DNA from: Rhabditophanes sp. KR3021
Lineage: Eukaryota > Nematoda > Chromadorea > Rhabditida > Alloionematidae
Assembly: GCA_963281155.1 (NCBI GenBank)
Contig: CAUJLY010000006.1
Coordinates: 6,200,001-6,264,000 of the forward strand
Direction: 5' to 3'
Length of the DNA stretch: 64,000 nt
A program made the translations under genes and the position numbers. The notes under the pieces were generated by a model. It was given only the letters and a program-made list of their open reading frames with translations, was not told the DNA's origin and ran no database searches. This document shows, piece by piece, positions 41,686-52,514 of the stretch (positions are counted from its first letter, which is position 1; each line of letters opens with the position of its first letter).

Positions 41686-43059
41686 CTATTCTTGATCTTC
41701 CAAGTTCATGTGAGTGATTTTGCTAAAATCAAATGCTGCTCCAGTTCCTCTTTCAAAAATATCCAAAACATCTGCACATACAGTTTCGAAATGAGTTGTT
41801 GCATCATAACCTCGAGAAATAAATATTTGGGATTCATGGCCCAAATCACTTGGTTCGGTAATATCAGTAATACGAATAAACTTTTCAGTAATTTTTCCCA
41901 AAAGGCTTAATCCTGCTTGAATTTCAGCTTCTGGATTTTCTGTTTCTACAGTTGTAGAAACCATGGCTAGATACCATCCTTTTGGGGTTGTCATATTTCC
42001 ATTTGAATTACATGAAATGTAAATGTCCGATTTCCTATCGACTTGTTTTTGAGGAATGATGATTTGACAGCTGCCTGCCTCGTTTGTATCAGGAATAGGA
42101 TGATCCAGTATGCAAATTGCTCGGACAACTTGAGCGGTTTTCTTGACAGAAGAAGGAAGATAAGAACCATCGCAATATAATTGCTTGCACTTGGTAATGT
42201 CTTCGCCACTTCTAACTCCAAAAACTTTGCCATCTTTCATGACGATTTCATCAACTTGCTTATCGAGCATGTAAGTTCCACCATAAATGGCAGATAGCCT
42301 GGCAAATCCTTGTGGAAGTTCACCAAGTCCATAAAGAGGATACAGGTAAGGGGATTTTCCATAACGAGCTAAGGAATCAGAATACAATTTGATTCTAGCA
42401 ACAGTCTTTGGAAACAATTCATTTTTGTATTCATCATCTCTCCACAAGGCGAGAGCATGGCCAGTAAAGTCAGCTGTGTTTTCATCCAACCCAAACTTTT
42501 CATAAATACCTTGCATGGTATCTTTTTTGGGATCAGTTTCCTCATAAGTGGCTTCATTTTCAACATCAAATGCCTGAACCCAACAAAGGAATTTTTTAAA
42601 TCTTCTTTTCTCAAACATTCCCATCAAACTTGTTGACAATGCTTCCATTTCATCCGCTGGAACCTTGTAGACTTTTCCTCCTTTGTAAACATAGGATCCT
42701 TCGACAGACTTGAACTCGAGATATCGGGTGACGCCAGTATGAATTAAAAGCTTAACCAAACTTCCATTAGCCATTAAAAACTTTGGGATTAAATCAACAT
42801 TCCAGTCTCTCCCACGTCCCATAGATTCGGATGGAGTCGATCCCGGCTCATGAAACATCTCATAAAGTTGAGACAAAGGAGAAAGAGAAGCGGATTCTCC
42901 TCCATAGTAGTTATTTCGGTCGATGTGAAGTACTTTCTTTCCGGAAACAGAAAGAAGGCCAGAGAGGATGCATTCCTAAATATTTGTAAAAAATATATCT
43001 TATAAATCACTCACTTTTAAACCTGTTCCTAAAACGATAGCGTCATATTCGTCATTCAT
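41686..43059 (-). CDS. gdi-1: Rab GDP-dissociation inhibitor
   Basis: Two exons (43015-43059 and 41686-42975; 39-bp intron) join in phase 0 to 444 residues, the normal GDI length. GDI extracts prenylated GDP-bound Rab proteins from membranes and recycles them. Visible family motifs are the N-terminal dinucleotide-type fold [20 protein letters not shown], the conserved [13 protein letters not shown] segment, [51 protein letters not shown], and the C-terminal [12 protein letters not shown]. All conserved blocks are intact. The ATG is set by homology and lies 18 bases after a TTTTTCAG acceptor, so spliced-leader addition is likely. Confidence 0.96.
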
Positions 43060-43076
43060 TTTTGTTTCAATTTATT

Positions 43077-43084
43077 CTGAAAAA
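43077..43084 (-). promoter_or_regulatory. Probable trans-splice acceptor of gdi-1
   Basis: On the minus strand ATTTTTCAG ends here, 18 bases before the GDI start codon. No upstream coding exon is needed, so this is most simply a spliced-leader or 5' UTR acceptor. Confidence 0.55.
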
Positions 43085-45452
43085 TTAAATAATAATTTGA
43101 AAAATAAAATGTAAATAAATATAGAGTGATCCAACAATTTACCGAATTAGTATTTAATCAATTTTTATACAAAATGCTTATTCTAATTAGTTATAACAAA
43201 TTTGTTAAATATATTAAAAACTAATTGTCGCTGCTTGGAAGGATAAATGAGTTGGAATTGTTTTAATTAGATAACTATCACATCAAACTAGTACATAAAA
43301 AGGGAAAAATCAAATTTAAATATATTTTAAATGTAATCCTACACGTCATCTGGGGCTTTACAATAAATTGTTATCGCTTTTAATTTGTGTGTGAACATTT
43401 TGATCATTTAAAGTTGCATAAAAAAGTCTTTCTCATTTGTTAACTAAAAAAATATTCGGAGCTTACATTACTTTCTTAGTTAAAAGATTTTTATGCAAGG
43501 GTATTTAGTCGACTTATATAATATAAGGTGGATAAATGTTTGCTCGTTATGAGTAAACAATACATTTTTGTAAAATATATTTAAATTTGGAAGTTGTAGC
43601 TACCTAACAATCGAAAATTAATCTCAATCTATTTATTGATGTGAATATATAAAAGATGGAGTCTTTTTAAAATGGTAAATTAAGAAGCCCGCAAATTTAA
43701 TTAAATTGTAACAATTATTATTGATGCATATGTTTATAATATCAATTAATTAAGCATAATACATATTTATACACGTAAGTTTATGTGAAGTATTTATATT
43801 TTTGAAATATGTAGTGTCACACATGGCATGGAAAGTAATACTTTTAATTAAATTGAAAAGTTTATAATTAAAAACTAAAGCGCCTAGTGATGCAACAAAT
43901 ATGTTAATAGAATATGCATGCTCACCACTTAGTAATGTTTCATGGGCAATTTATGAGAATAATCAAAATATCATAAATATATATGGTCTTCATTAAAAAT
44001 CGCAATATTGAGTTCAACTCGAATAAGAAATTAAACAATAAAAACACTATGAGGAATTCCATATAATTATGAGAGGAAAAACAATTCAACTAAGCATATT
44101 TTGTTCATTAAAATATCTAATTCCATGAGTGAGTCAGTTGTTTAGAAAGTTAATTTCATTCATCATCTTATTGATTTCAATACCCTAAGAAAGTGAAAAC
44201 AAAATGGAAAATAAAGTAAATTAAAAATTGTTAGTTCATTTCTATTTTGCCAGAAGCCTTAAAGACAAGTATGTTTGTATACAAGGAAATTTATGTATTC
44301 AACTACATACACATATAATGTGTATGATAGAACGGTTAGCACGACCAAAATATAGAGATAGCTTCTAAACGACGACTGGCAAATGGGAATAAATGAATGA
44401 ACGAAGGAAGGAAGGACAGAATGAATATTTGTGTATATGGTCGCGCAAGAGTCTATATATTAACCATGTAAATCTCAAATGTGTATTTGGAAAGTGTGTT
44501 TGTTAAAAACTACCACAGAAATAATTTTATTGGAAAAGGAGAACCAACATACCCCGATAAAATGAAATTTCAACAATCATCATCAAGTAAAATGAGGTAA
44601 TAGAAAAAAATTCAGTGACCTCTATATGCGTACACTACACAATAACTAAATATCGTCAGAAGTATGTAAAACCAAAATTACGAATAATTACTTGATGTGA
44701 GTGTTCGACCAATAACTATATTTATATGGTAACAATGTGTATATAGAATTACATTTAAATTTATCAAAATTATGTTAAAACGATGGAGTGAGAGAATATA
44801 AATGAATGAAGGAGAGAAGAATACATATCTATTTATCTAAAATGACAAGAAGACTATATGTGCAGTAGTTTTTATGACATGAAGACTTGGCAATTGGAAT
44901 GAGATAATGGAGAAAATAAGTATTCGGTAACAATAAAACTAGTCGCGGTTTTATTTTTGAATCTACATAATAAAAAACGCCAAATGCAATATTTTTTCGC
45001 AGATAGTGAAAAAGAAATACAAAAAACGATTGAGGTCTGTATTGGATGGTGTTTTATGGTTTATTTTTTTACTTCAATCTACTATTGTATGGAATACACC
45101 GCATTGAATACCGATGCAAATAAATGTATGGAAGTCTATGTGATATGTTTTCGAATTTTACTCATGAACTAGTCTGAATTTATATCAAATATTAATTAAA
45201 TCTAATTATTATTCAAAACCAGATAACAAATTTTTTATTAGCTCATTTATATTGTAAAAATGACAGAACTGTAAATTAATTATAAGATTTTAACAGAAAT
45301 TAAATGTTTGTTCAAGATTCTTCATCAATCAGTTAAACTTATTAATTTAGTGTATCTAAGTTGTTGCTTGAAATATAGTCAAATGAAAATTAACGTTTTA
45401 ATATAAATTGACATAGGCTTCAAGAAATCCAATTTTTTTGTAGAACAGCTAG
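43085..45452. other. Intergenic, no gene seen
   Basis: AT-rich spacer upstream of gdi-1. Purine-rich, GAAGGAAG-type short repeats occur near 44390-44425 and again near 44785-44820. A 71-codon + frame (44957-45172) has no recognisable features. Confidence 0.5.
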
Positions 45453-46583
45453 TTATCCTTTAAAGATGCCACTTTCGAGGGACAGCAATTTTCTATAACA
45501 TATAATATCAATAATACTAAGTGTGCTGTTTACATAATTACCAAATTGAAGCAAAAAGTTGGACGTATCTTTAATTTTGCCCGACATAACTTCGATAAAA
45601 ATTCGATTATTCAAATCCTCTACTAGTTCACGTTGCACAGAAGACTGATATTGCATTCATTCATATCAAGAATTTAAATATTGAAAGTTGTGTTATAGAG
45701 ATCAAAGACAATATTTTGATCGAAATGCTTGTTTTTTTGATTTAGTCATGTCCAAAGCCTTCATAGAGTACATCGAAATACCAAAAGTAAACAAAATTGA
45801 GCTATTTAGGAGAGATCAAAGATTGTTCTATGAAATATAAATACTTGATTTAAAACTATCTAGGGGTGGATTAGGAAACCTTTTTTATAATTAAGCAAAT
45901 AACAAAGTAAAAGTAATATTTGGTTTGAGTAGTTGTATACTTCAAAATTAAATAAGATATTTTGCAATTGACATCGCCTATAATCCGATACAAACACACG
46001 TAAATAAAACAATCTAAAGTTTATTATATTTATCCATTACTTGGTTTACTAGTAACCTCTTACATAATAAAAGAGACAGTAAAAATGATATTATGCGGCC
46101 AAATATTGAACACCTCTCTGTAAATTGATAAACATTCTTACAAATCAAATATATTTCCCTTGACATACTCATAACTGAAATCTCTCGAAAGCTGTACCTG
46201 TTAAATAGAGACAAACAATAGATTAATCATTTTGCAACTGTCTTTCCGATCCTAAGCTTAAATTCAATATTTTATTTAGCATTATTTTAATGCTTTTAAC
46301 AATAAATATCTGTTTATTTATTTATTTAATTATCACAATACTTGTTGAGCCATCTAAATTAATATCTATGACATGTGCCGTTGAGTCTGCTGGTTGAATA
46401 AAAATTTCTTGATTCTTCTAGAATATAATAAAAAAGCTCTTACCAACAAAAATTGCTCTCCCTCAAACAAGATAATTCAAAAATCGTATGTACAGATATA
46501 TCAAATCTGCCAACAAGCATAAAAAATGCATCTTTCAGTTAGAGGTACATAAAGTCATCATCTTCTAAATAATAGCGAGAGGA
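45453..46583 (-). pseudogene. Possible decayed multi-exon gene
   Basis: Several minus-strand segments read like protein but cannot be joined into an intact gene. From 46583 a frame gives RYYLEDDDFMYL, a stop (46539-46541), then LKDAFFMLVGRFDISVHT. From 46417 after TATTCTAG comes NQEIFIQPADSTAHVIDINL. From 46197 after TTTAACAG comes VQLSRDFSYEYVKGNIFDL, a stop, then YREVFNIWPHNIIFTVSF. From 45650 comes QRELVEDLNNRIFIEVMSGK, continuing to the stop at 45453. Composition is less AT-biased in amino-acid terms than surrounding frames. I do not recognise the family. It may be a pseudogene, or a real gene whose exons I have mis-set, or chance. Confidence 0.35.
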
Positions 46584-46848
46584 TCAAAAATTGGTGTGTG
46601 GAAAATAGAAAACAAGTGATATAAGAAAGATATATGACGGTACAAATTTATATATTAGTAGGATATTGTTTCTTTGTTTCATTCATTGGCACCCTTTTTG
46701 TTTTCTTTAATTATTTTGCCGTCAATATCATCTACTCATTTTAAGTGATTAGGTTAGAGTGTAGATGTTGTTGTGATATTTGATTTTTTGTTTTTTCGAT
46801 ATATAAATATATTTTTTTGAATTCAAAAACATTTATATTTCTTAAAAG

Positions 46849-47679
46849 ATGGAATCTTCCATGTCCAATCTAACTTCTGATATTTTAAGGATGGGAGATT
46901 ATTCTTTAACTAGAGCAAGATCTGCAATTGCCTTGAGATCAAGATCATGTGAACCAAGATCAACTCTGTTGGTTAGTTTGGATTTGAATAAATTAAGTAA
47001 TTAAATAATTTAAGTTGACAAGAACAAGTTCAGTTCCTGACTTGACTGCTCATATTCGTAATAGCTACAGATACAGACCAATTGTTCCATATCGTTACCA
47101 TCGTGATTACTCTTTGGTAAGTTCCATTCATACACAAGAATACAAATTATATTTTCAAAGGGTGACTCTTATTGGTATGACAGATATCATTACTTTTCTC
47201 CATTGTACCGCACTACCAACTTCCCAAGACGTTACTCTTACTCGGATTCAATTTCTAATCCTTATTACTGGAATCCATATGATTCAACTTATTGGACAAG
47301 ATACAAGGGATATCAGTAAGTTAAACCAATGATGCCTTAAATAAATTCAAATATCTACATTTTAGCTACGACTACAGATATCCATATACTTCTCGCAAGT
47401 ATTACCCCTTCTTACTATAGTTCAATTTATGATTCTGATTACCCCCACTACAGCACCACTTCCGATGCTTTAGCCAAAAGCTACGCTAACGGACTTGATA
47501 TGTATCGTGGTGGTGGAATCACCCACGATGCCCTTACCCGTTATTGGTTGACCCCATCATATTGGGATAGACGATTCCGTTACTGGGCTGATTTGGTTCC
47601 AGCTTCAAGTGGTTACAAATACTACGTACCATCCTACCATCGCCGTGCTCTTGATTCTTATGGAAACTATCTTTATTAA
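46849..47679 (+). CDS. Tyr/Arg-rich protein, paralogue 1, with apparent frameshift
   Basis: Exons 46849-46971, 47015-47116, 47161-47315 and 47366-47679 join in phase up to residue about 144. The product is rich in Tyr, Arg, Ser and Trp (SYWYDRYHYFSPLYR; NPYYWNPYDSTYW). In the last exon the frame from the splice reads HYDYRYPYTSRKYYP and then stops at 47418. Removing one C of the run at 47405-47408 restores a long frame (SYYSSIYDSDYPHYS through YGNYLY, stop at 47677) of the same composition. So either the sequence has an extra base or the last 90 residues are lost. AATAAA lies at 47768. The segment LTRTSSVPDL and the following WYDRY match the neighbour at 48453. I do not recognise the family; no signal peptide or membrane segment is seen. 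Confidence 0.7.
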
Positions 47680-48452
47680 TTAAAAGCGCAAAGATAACAG
47701 AATAATTCATTTTTTTTAATTTTGATTGCGAACAAAATCTAATTTTTAAAACTAAAGAATCTATCCAAATAAACTTTTTAATCCGTCTATAAGTGTATTT
47801 AGATGTGTGTAATAATAACTTTTCCAGTCGTATTTGATATGTAACTAATTTTGATCAACAAAAAAAGTATTACTTAAAATGTGATATCTCTCTTTAATTA
47901 TCAGTTGATTTTGTGGGTGTTTTATAGACACAAAAAAGCGATTTTCTTCATCAATCTTGAACAAAGCACAAATTATCTCTTTAAGCGATGGCATTTGAAG
48001 ATAAGCAAGGATGTATGTATATACAAATAAAATATTATCAACTGCCTAATGATAAATAAAACAGCTTCCAAAGATTGTTTTTCGTTACCCACGTAATTGC
48101 TAATTCTAGTATTTATTTGTTTGAAGCAATCTCTGGCATTATTGTTGGAGAGTGATGGGAATAGTTATAATAAAAAAGTTGCGACTCAATAAATGAATGT
48201 ATGTTGTTATGTGTGACTCCGTTTAGTTCTAGGATCAGACAGGAGTAAATTTAGTTGATGTTAGCGAGAGTCGAAACGAGATTATTGCCAGAACAATGAA
48301 TAAATGAATATAAATATATACTTATTTAATCATTGCTTTCGTTAATAATATTAATTTGTATATATGCTAAGCATTTAAGTTTTATAAATGATTGCGTTTA
48401 TATGTTTGCATTTTTATTCAATAAAATTAATATTCCAGATTGGCAAAATAAA

Positions 48453-49107
48453 ATGACTGGAGCTTATCCTATTGTTCATGCAAAATCTATTCTCACTTTA
48501 CCAAGAGCCAGAGAAGTTGAAAGAGAAGGTACAGTTGGTACTTTAACTCGGGTAACTTCTGTTCCAAATCTTAGCAGTCTCCATGTCAATAGAAACTTTG
48601 GACCTTCTTCTCTGTATAAGTATAGAAGAGATACTGAATCCGTAAGTTTAGTCTTAGATAATTAATCTATTAAATGTTTAGTTTGAAGATTATTGGCACG
48701 ATCGTTACACTTTCGTGAACCCAATTTATTGGGCAAATTACAGATATAATGCTAGGGACGAAATCAACACTGATCCTTCATATGAAATTTTTAGAGAACC
48801 TACATCCCGTTTTTACAGTCATTACATGTACAACTCAGGATATGTCAATCCCAATCTTTGCCGTAATTATAACGGCCGTAACACAGCTCGCCCTGTTTTT
48901 GCCCCAAAACGAGGATATCCCCTTGATAGACAAAACCAAAAACTTGCCGTAACTATGCTAAAGCAACGATTGATTGATTTCAAATCAGTTGATGACAACT
49001 ATCTTACTCCACTTGCACGTTCCCGCAAAAACGATACTCTCGCCAGTGTCTATTCGCCAGCCGGAACGTATGGGCCAAGAAGATATTTTTATTCCTGGAA
49101 TTGTTAA
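48453..49107 (+). CDS. Tyr/Arg-rich protein, paralogue 2
   Basis: Two exons (48453-48641, 48682-49107; 40-bp intron) encode 204 residues. The ATG follows a TATTCCAG acceptor at 48431-48438 by 14 bases, a probable trans-splice site. The product shares LTRVTSVPNLSS, then YKYRRDTES and DYWHDRYTFVNPIYWANYRY, with the neighbouring gene at 46849. The exon junction falls at the same place, before the D-Y/S-W-aromatic motif, so the two are tandem duplicates. The C terminus differs and is richer in Arg and Asn. There is no signal peptide or known domain. AATAAA at 49269-49274 is the likely poly(A) signal. A cytoskeletal or sarcomeric role is conceivable from composition alone, but I cannot support it. 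Confidence 0.75.
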
Positions 49108-49274
49108 AAAGGACAAAGGAAAATGGTTTTCTTTAAGAAACGTTCACAATTCTAATAAAACATTATCTGATACATGCATAAGACGAAACGAAGACTTTTG
49201 ACCACGCAAGATTGCTTAATGATTATTAATGAATTTAAAAATCTTTAAAATTGTACCGATTTGCATTAAATAAA

Positions 49275-50829
49275 AATATGACTTCCCCCATACATCCGTC
49301 GTTTGTGTCATCATCAAATTATCTGATTCAAAATCAAAAGGTTTTGCAAAAATATGGCAGAATTCTATAGTATGTATTTATATAATTTCAGCTTACATAA
49401 TTAAAATCCGAACTAAAAAATATTTTTTTGTCCGTACAAATTTCCTGTTTAAATGAGTTTATTTTTTATAGATATTTTAAATAATTCCAATTCAATGACA
49501 TCGAGACAATAACTTATTGTTATATTATTTGACTCAATGATCTTGTAGTATACGTGTAAATTCTATAGAAATTCTATAAAATATGAATGTGTGGGTTATA
49601 TTATTTTTGCCGTATTATCTTTGCTTAGAATTTTAAAAACAATAATCTTGTTTTTGTAAAACATCAACTATCCGAGTCTTTTATTTTTATTAGCTTGTCA
49701 AAAAGATTAATATAGTATTTTCTTACATTTCAAAAAGTATTTCGCGCTTTTCCACGCATGACTAAATTAATTCAAATGTTTTGCAATTTCGAATAATTAT
49801 TATAGTTATATTTAAGAGCAGGATTATTCGAAGAAACATCACATCATCGTTAATCACCAAGTTATTGTAGGAGTAGATTAAAAGCTCTTCTTTAATTAAA
49901 AATTTATAGATCCGAGGTTTAGAATTCTTTTTGTTTTTATTTAAAATTAAAATCTTAACAGAGAACCTTAACGTCATTGCTAAGGGCGGTTTTTATGTTT
50001 ATGTCAGCTTTTGATAAGATCCTTATTTGAACTTTGGAAGTGATTAAATAAAAATAATACATTTTAGACCTAGGATTTTTCAATATTATATCATTCATGT
50101 ACAATATTTTACTATTAAATATGTTCTTGTCCTTCTTGTAATAAATTAAAGTAAGCTTATTTATTTTCGCTTCCTTATCAGGATGTAATTTTCCACTGTT
50201 AGCTGTCACATCCTGTTGATACCGTGGTGTATGCGCGTCAATATAAAGTATTTGTGATTAAGGGAATTATTTTACTCAATTATTAACAAATTTAGATGTA
50301 TATTCTTCTTGACACATGCCCAACTTTAAAGACACTTATTTAATAAGTCATTGTCTGGATATGCTTGATGACGTATCCTAATCATAGAGGAAGTTTCGTG
50401 TTCAAATTGTTATATTACTTTTTGATTACATCAAATTATCATAATTTAATATTTGTAAATATATATCTACAACTATTCTTCTTGAATATAAAGTTCTATT
50501 TTTCAATGTTTGCCATTTTCGACAATAGGCGGAGTTGTACATACCAACCAAAAATTAAGTCCTAACTTAAAGGCGGTTTTTATAGATAAGCATACAAAAA
50601 ATTTCATTGTGGTCATAAAGATTTATTTTTTAATCCGTGGATATCTCTCAATAACTATAAGCATATATAATTCGCGTAGTATGGCAAGGTTGTTAAATTT
50701 AGAGATTTATTAACTCATTTCAATTCATGCTGCTTTCTAATATAATTATAAAAGTTGATATGCATGCTTTATTAACCTTAAACAAACTTGTTCAATAGCC
50801 AGTTTTAATCTTATTTTTCAGCATCTAAC
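49275..50829. other. Intergenic, no gene seen
   Basis: AT-rich spacer. A minus frame at 49955-50209 starting TANSGKLHPDKEAKINKL has a protein-like beginning but no supporting splice or homology. Overlapping + frames at 50365-50713 are unsupported. TTTTTCAG at 50814-50821 precedes the next gene and is a likely trans-splice acceptor. Confidence 0.45.
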
Positions 50830-51173
50830 ATGAAAACCACATACATTATTTCTTCAGTTGCACTGATCTATATATCTATTTTCGGATCATTTTGTATTAG
50901 CACAGGAGATGCTATAATTATAAACAAACAAACTTTTCTTCCTTGGGGAGGTGCAAAGTAATGTTTTAAAATGTATAATTTAATAAGAGCAGTTTTAGTA
51001 ATTACATTCCAGTGAAATACATGCACATGCCGACAGAAGAAGATACTGAAATATTTCCATCAAAGATTATCAGACAAAGTGATGAACCAAAGGACGAATC
51101 CTTCCGTATCATGAAAAGAATGCGACCTTGTTTTTACAGTCCAATTCAATGCTTAGTCAAAAAAAGCATTTGA
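50830..51173 (+). CDS. Allatostatin-C/somatostatin-like neuropeptide precursor
   Basis: Exons 50830-50957 and 50999-51173 (41-bp intron, phase 2) encode 100 residues. The start has a signal peptide (MKTTYIISSVALIYISIFGS), 8 bases after a TTTTTCAG acceptor. A spacer follows, then a single predicted peptide near the C terminus. MKR cleaves before MRPCFYSPIQCLV, and KK follows, leaving only SI before the stop. The eight-residue ring CFYSPIQC, closed by one disulfide, matches the arthropod allatostatin-C core C-Y-F-N-P-I-S-C in spacing and in the Pro-Ile pair. Allatostatin C peptides act on somatostatin-type GPCRs. No Gly follows the peptide, so it would have a free C terminus like insect allatostatin C. 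The gene is too small and split to appear as a long frame. The family call rests on this short core. Confidence 0.75.
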
Positions 51174-51707
51174 ATAATGCAAATCATCTAAATATTTTTT
51201 TAGCTGAAAAATAATTTACATTTTATTTTGACAAAGCCGCTTACAAGATATAAATAATGGATAATTTTTCAACACTATTCAAGAAGATTGGTCAATCCAT
51301 TCATAAAATTCTATTTTAAAACATCATTTACCTTTATAATACCATGTGCTACTTGTTAAAAAATTTTGCTTAAAATAAAAAATTTGCTGGCTATTAGTAT
51401 TTTAAAAGTGCATTATATCAATTAGGTTAAATTTAATCAGATTGAAATATTTATTCTTTATGAAGTGTATGCTTCACTAAAGTTAAGTCATATATAGTTA
51501 AAAGGCTAAAGAGAAGCGAAATGGGTGCAATGTATATGAAACATGTCTTTATGGCACAAAAAAATTATTGTATAGATAATTATATTGTTAATTCAAAGTT
51601 GATTACGCTTGAACATTTTTTATATGTTTATTAATGAGAACAGGTTTTCCTTGGATGTCCATATATTATATTAAAAAGATGTATAAAAATCGACCTTGTG
51701 ATAGGAA

Positions 51708-52252
51708 ATGACAAAAATACCCGTGATTATAGCTGCACATTATTTAAGTCATTTTGCGTGTGTTTGTTTAATCATTATTATGAAGTTTACGGCTTATATT
51801 TCCAGCACAATATGGTTTTTAAATTATTATCAATCAGTTTCATGCCAATCTGGTGGAGATCAAGAATTTGATCCATATGTTTATAGAGCACATCATGTTC
51901 CATATAAAAATGTATGTAATAAAATGTTTTTTATAAGTATTTCTTGTCACGTTTCCTTTATAATATTATTAATTATAAATGTGCACTTAAAATTTATTTT
52001 ATTAAAGTATAATGCGATTTGACTTTTTAGACACAATACGCGACTGACTGGTGGGGATCAGATGTAGCTTATCTTCAGGGACCACTGTTAGCTGCAGCAA
52101 AGCCAACTAAATTTCATACGCCCGTCAAATTGCCAACAATTGCTCCATATGTTGTTAAATGGAGTGAATTAAACAATGTTGCTGTTAACGAGGAAAACAC
52201 TTGGAATTTTGAGAAAAGAATTGATAGGAAAGTATGGTGGCCGAATAAGTAA
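51708..52252 (+). CDS. Orphan small protein with hydrophobic N terminus
   Basis: Exons 51708-51911 and 52031-52252 (119-bp intron, phase 0, acceptor CTTTTTAG) give 141 residues. The N terminus is hydrophobic (IPVIIAAHYLSHFACVCLII), possibly a signal anchor; an in-frame ATG at 51780 is an alternative start. After it comes a polar region with SGGDQEFDPYVYRAHHVPYKN, then TDWWGSDVAYLQGPLLAAAK and a basic, Trp-rich C terminus ending KVWWPNK. The second exon has clearly protein-like composition compared with its surroundings. A TTTCCAG at 51799-51805 within exon 1 leaves room for a different 5' structure. I do not recognise a family. Confidence 0.6.
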
Positions 52253-52514
52253 ATACATTTGCCATGTATGGATTAGAACAAATTATCTGTCTACATTTAA
52301 CTTTTATTTTGAAATATCCTTTAAAATTAACATAAATTTAATTATATCGTGGATTCTAGTGCAATTACATTTACATGAATGTTTTGGACAATATTTTATA
52401 TTTTGTATATTAATATATTCTCAAGTTTGCCACAAGAATGATAATTTGGCAATTAACTTTTTTTGCTAAATAAGATTTGAATATTGGATAGCATGCATAT
52501 ATTTATGAGAAGAA

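Noticed and set aside
44957..45172. 71-codon + frame with Cys/Tyr residues
   Set aside because: No signal peptide, no splice partner, no recognisable motif; upstream of gdi-1 in AT-rich DNA.
49955..50209. 84-codon minus frame (TANSGKLHPDKEAKINKL onward)
   Set aside because: Only the first 20 residues look protein-like; no start context, splice support or homology.
50365..50713. Overlapping + frames near 50.4-50.7 kb
   Set aside because: Hydrophobic, AT-driven composition, overlapping in two frames, no splice partner leading into the neuropeptide gene.
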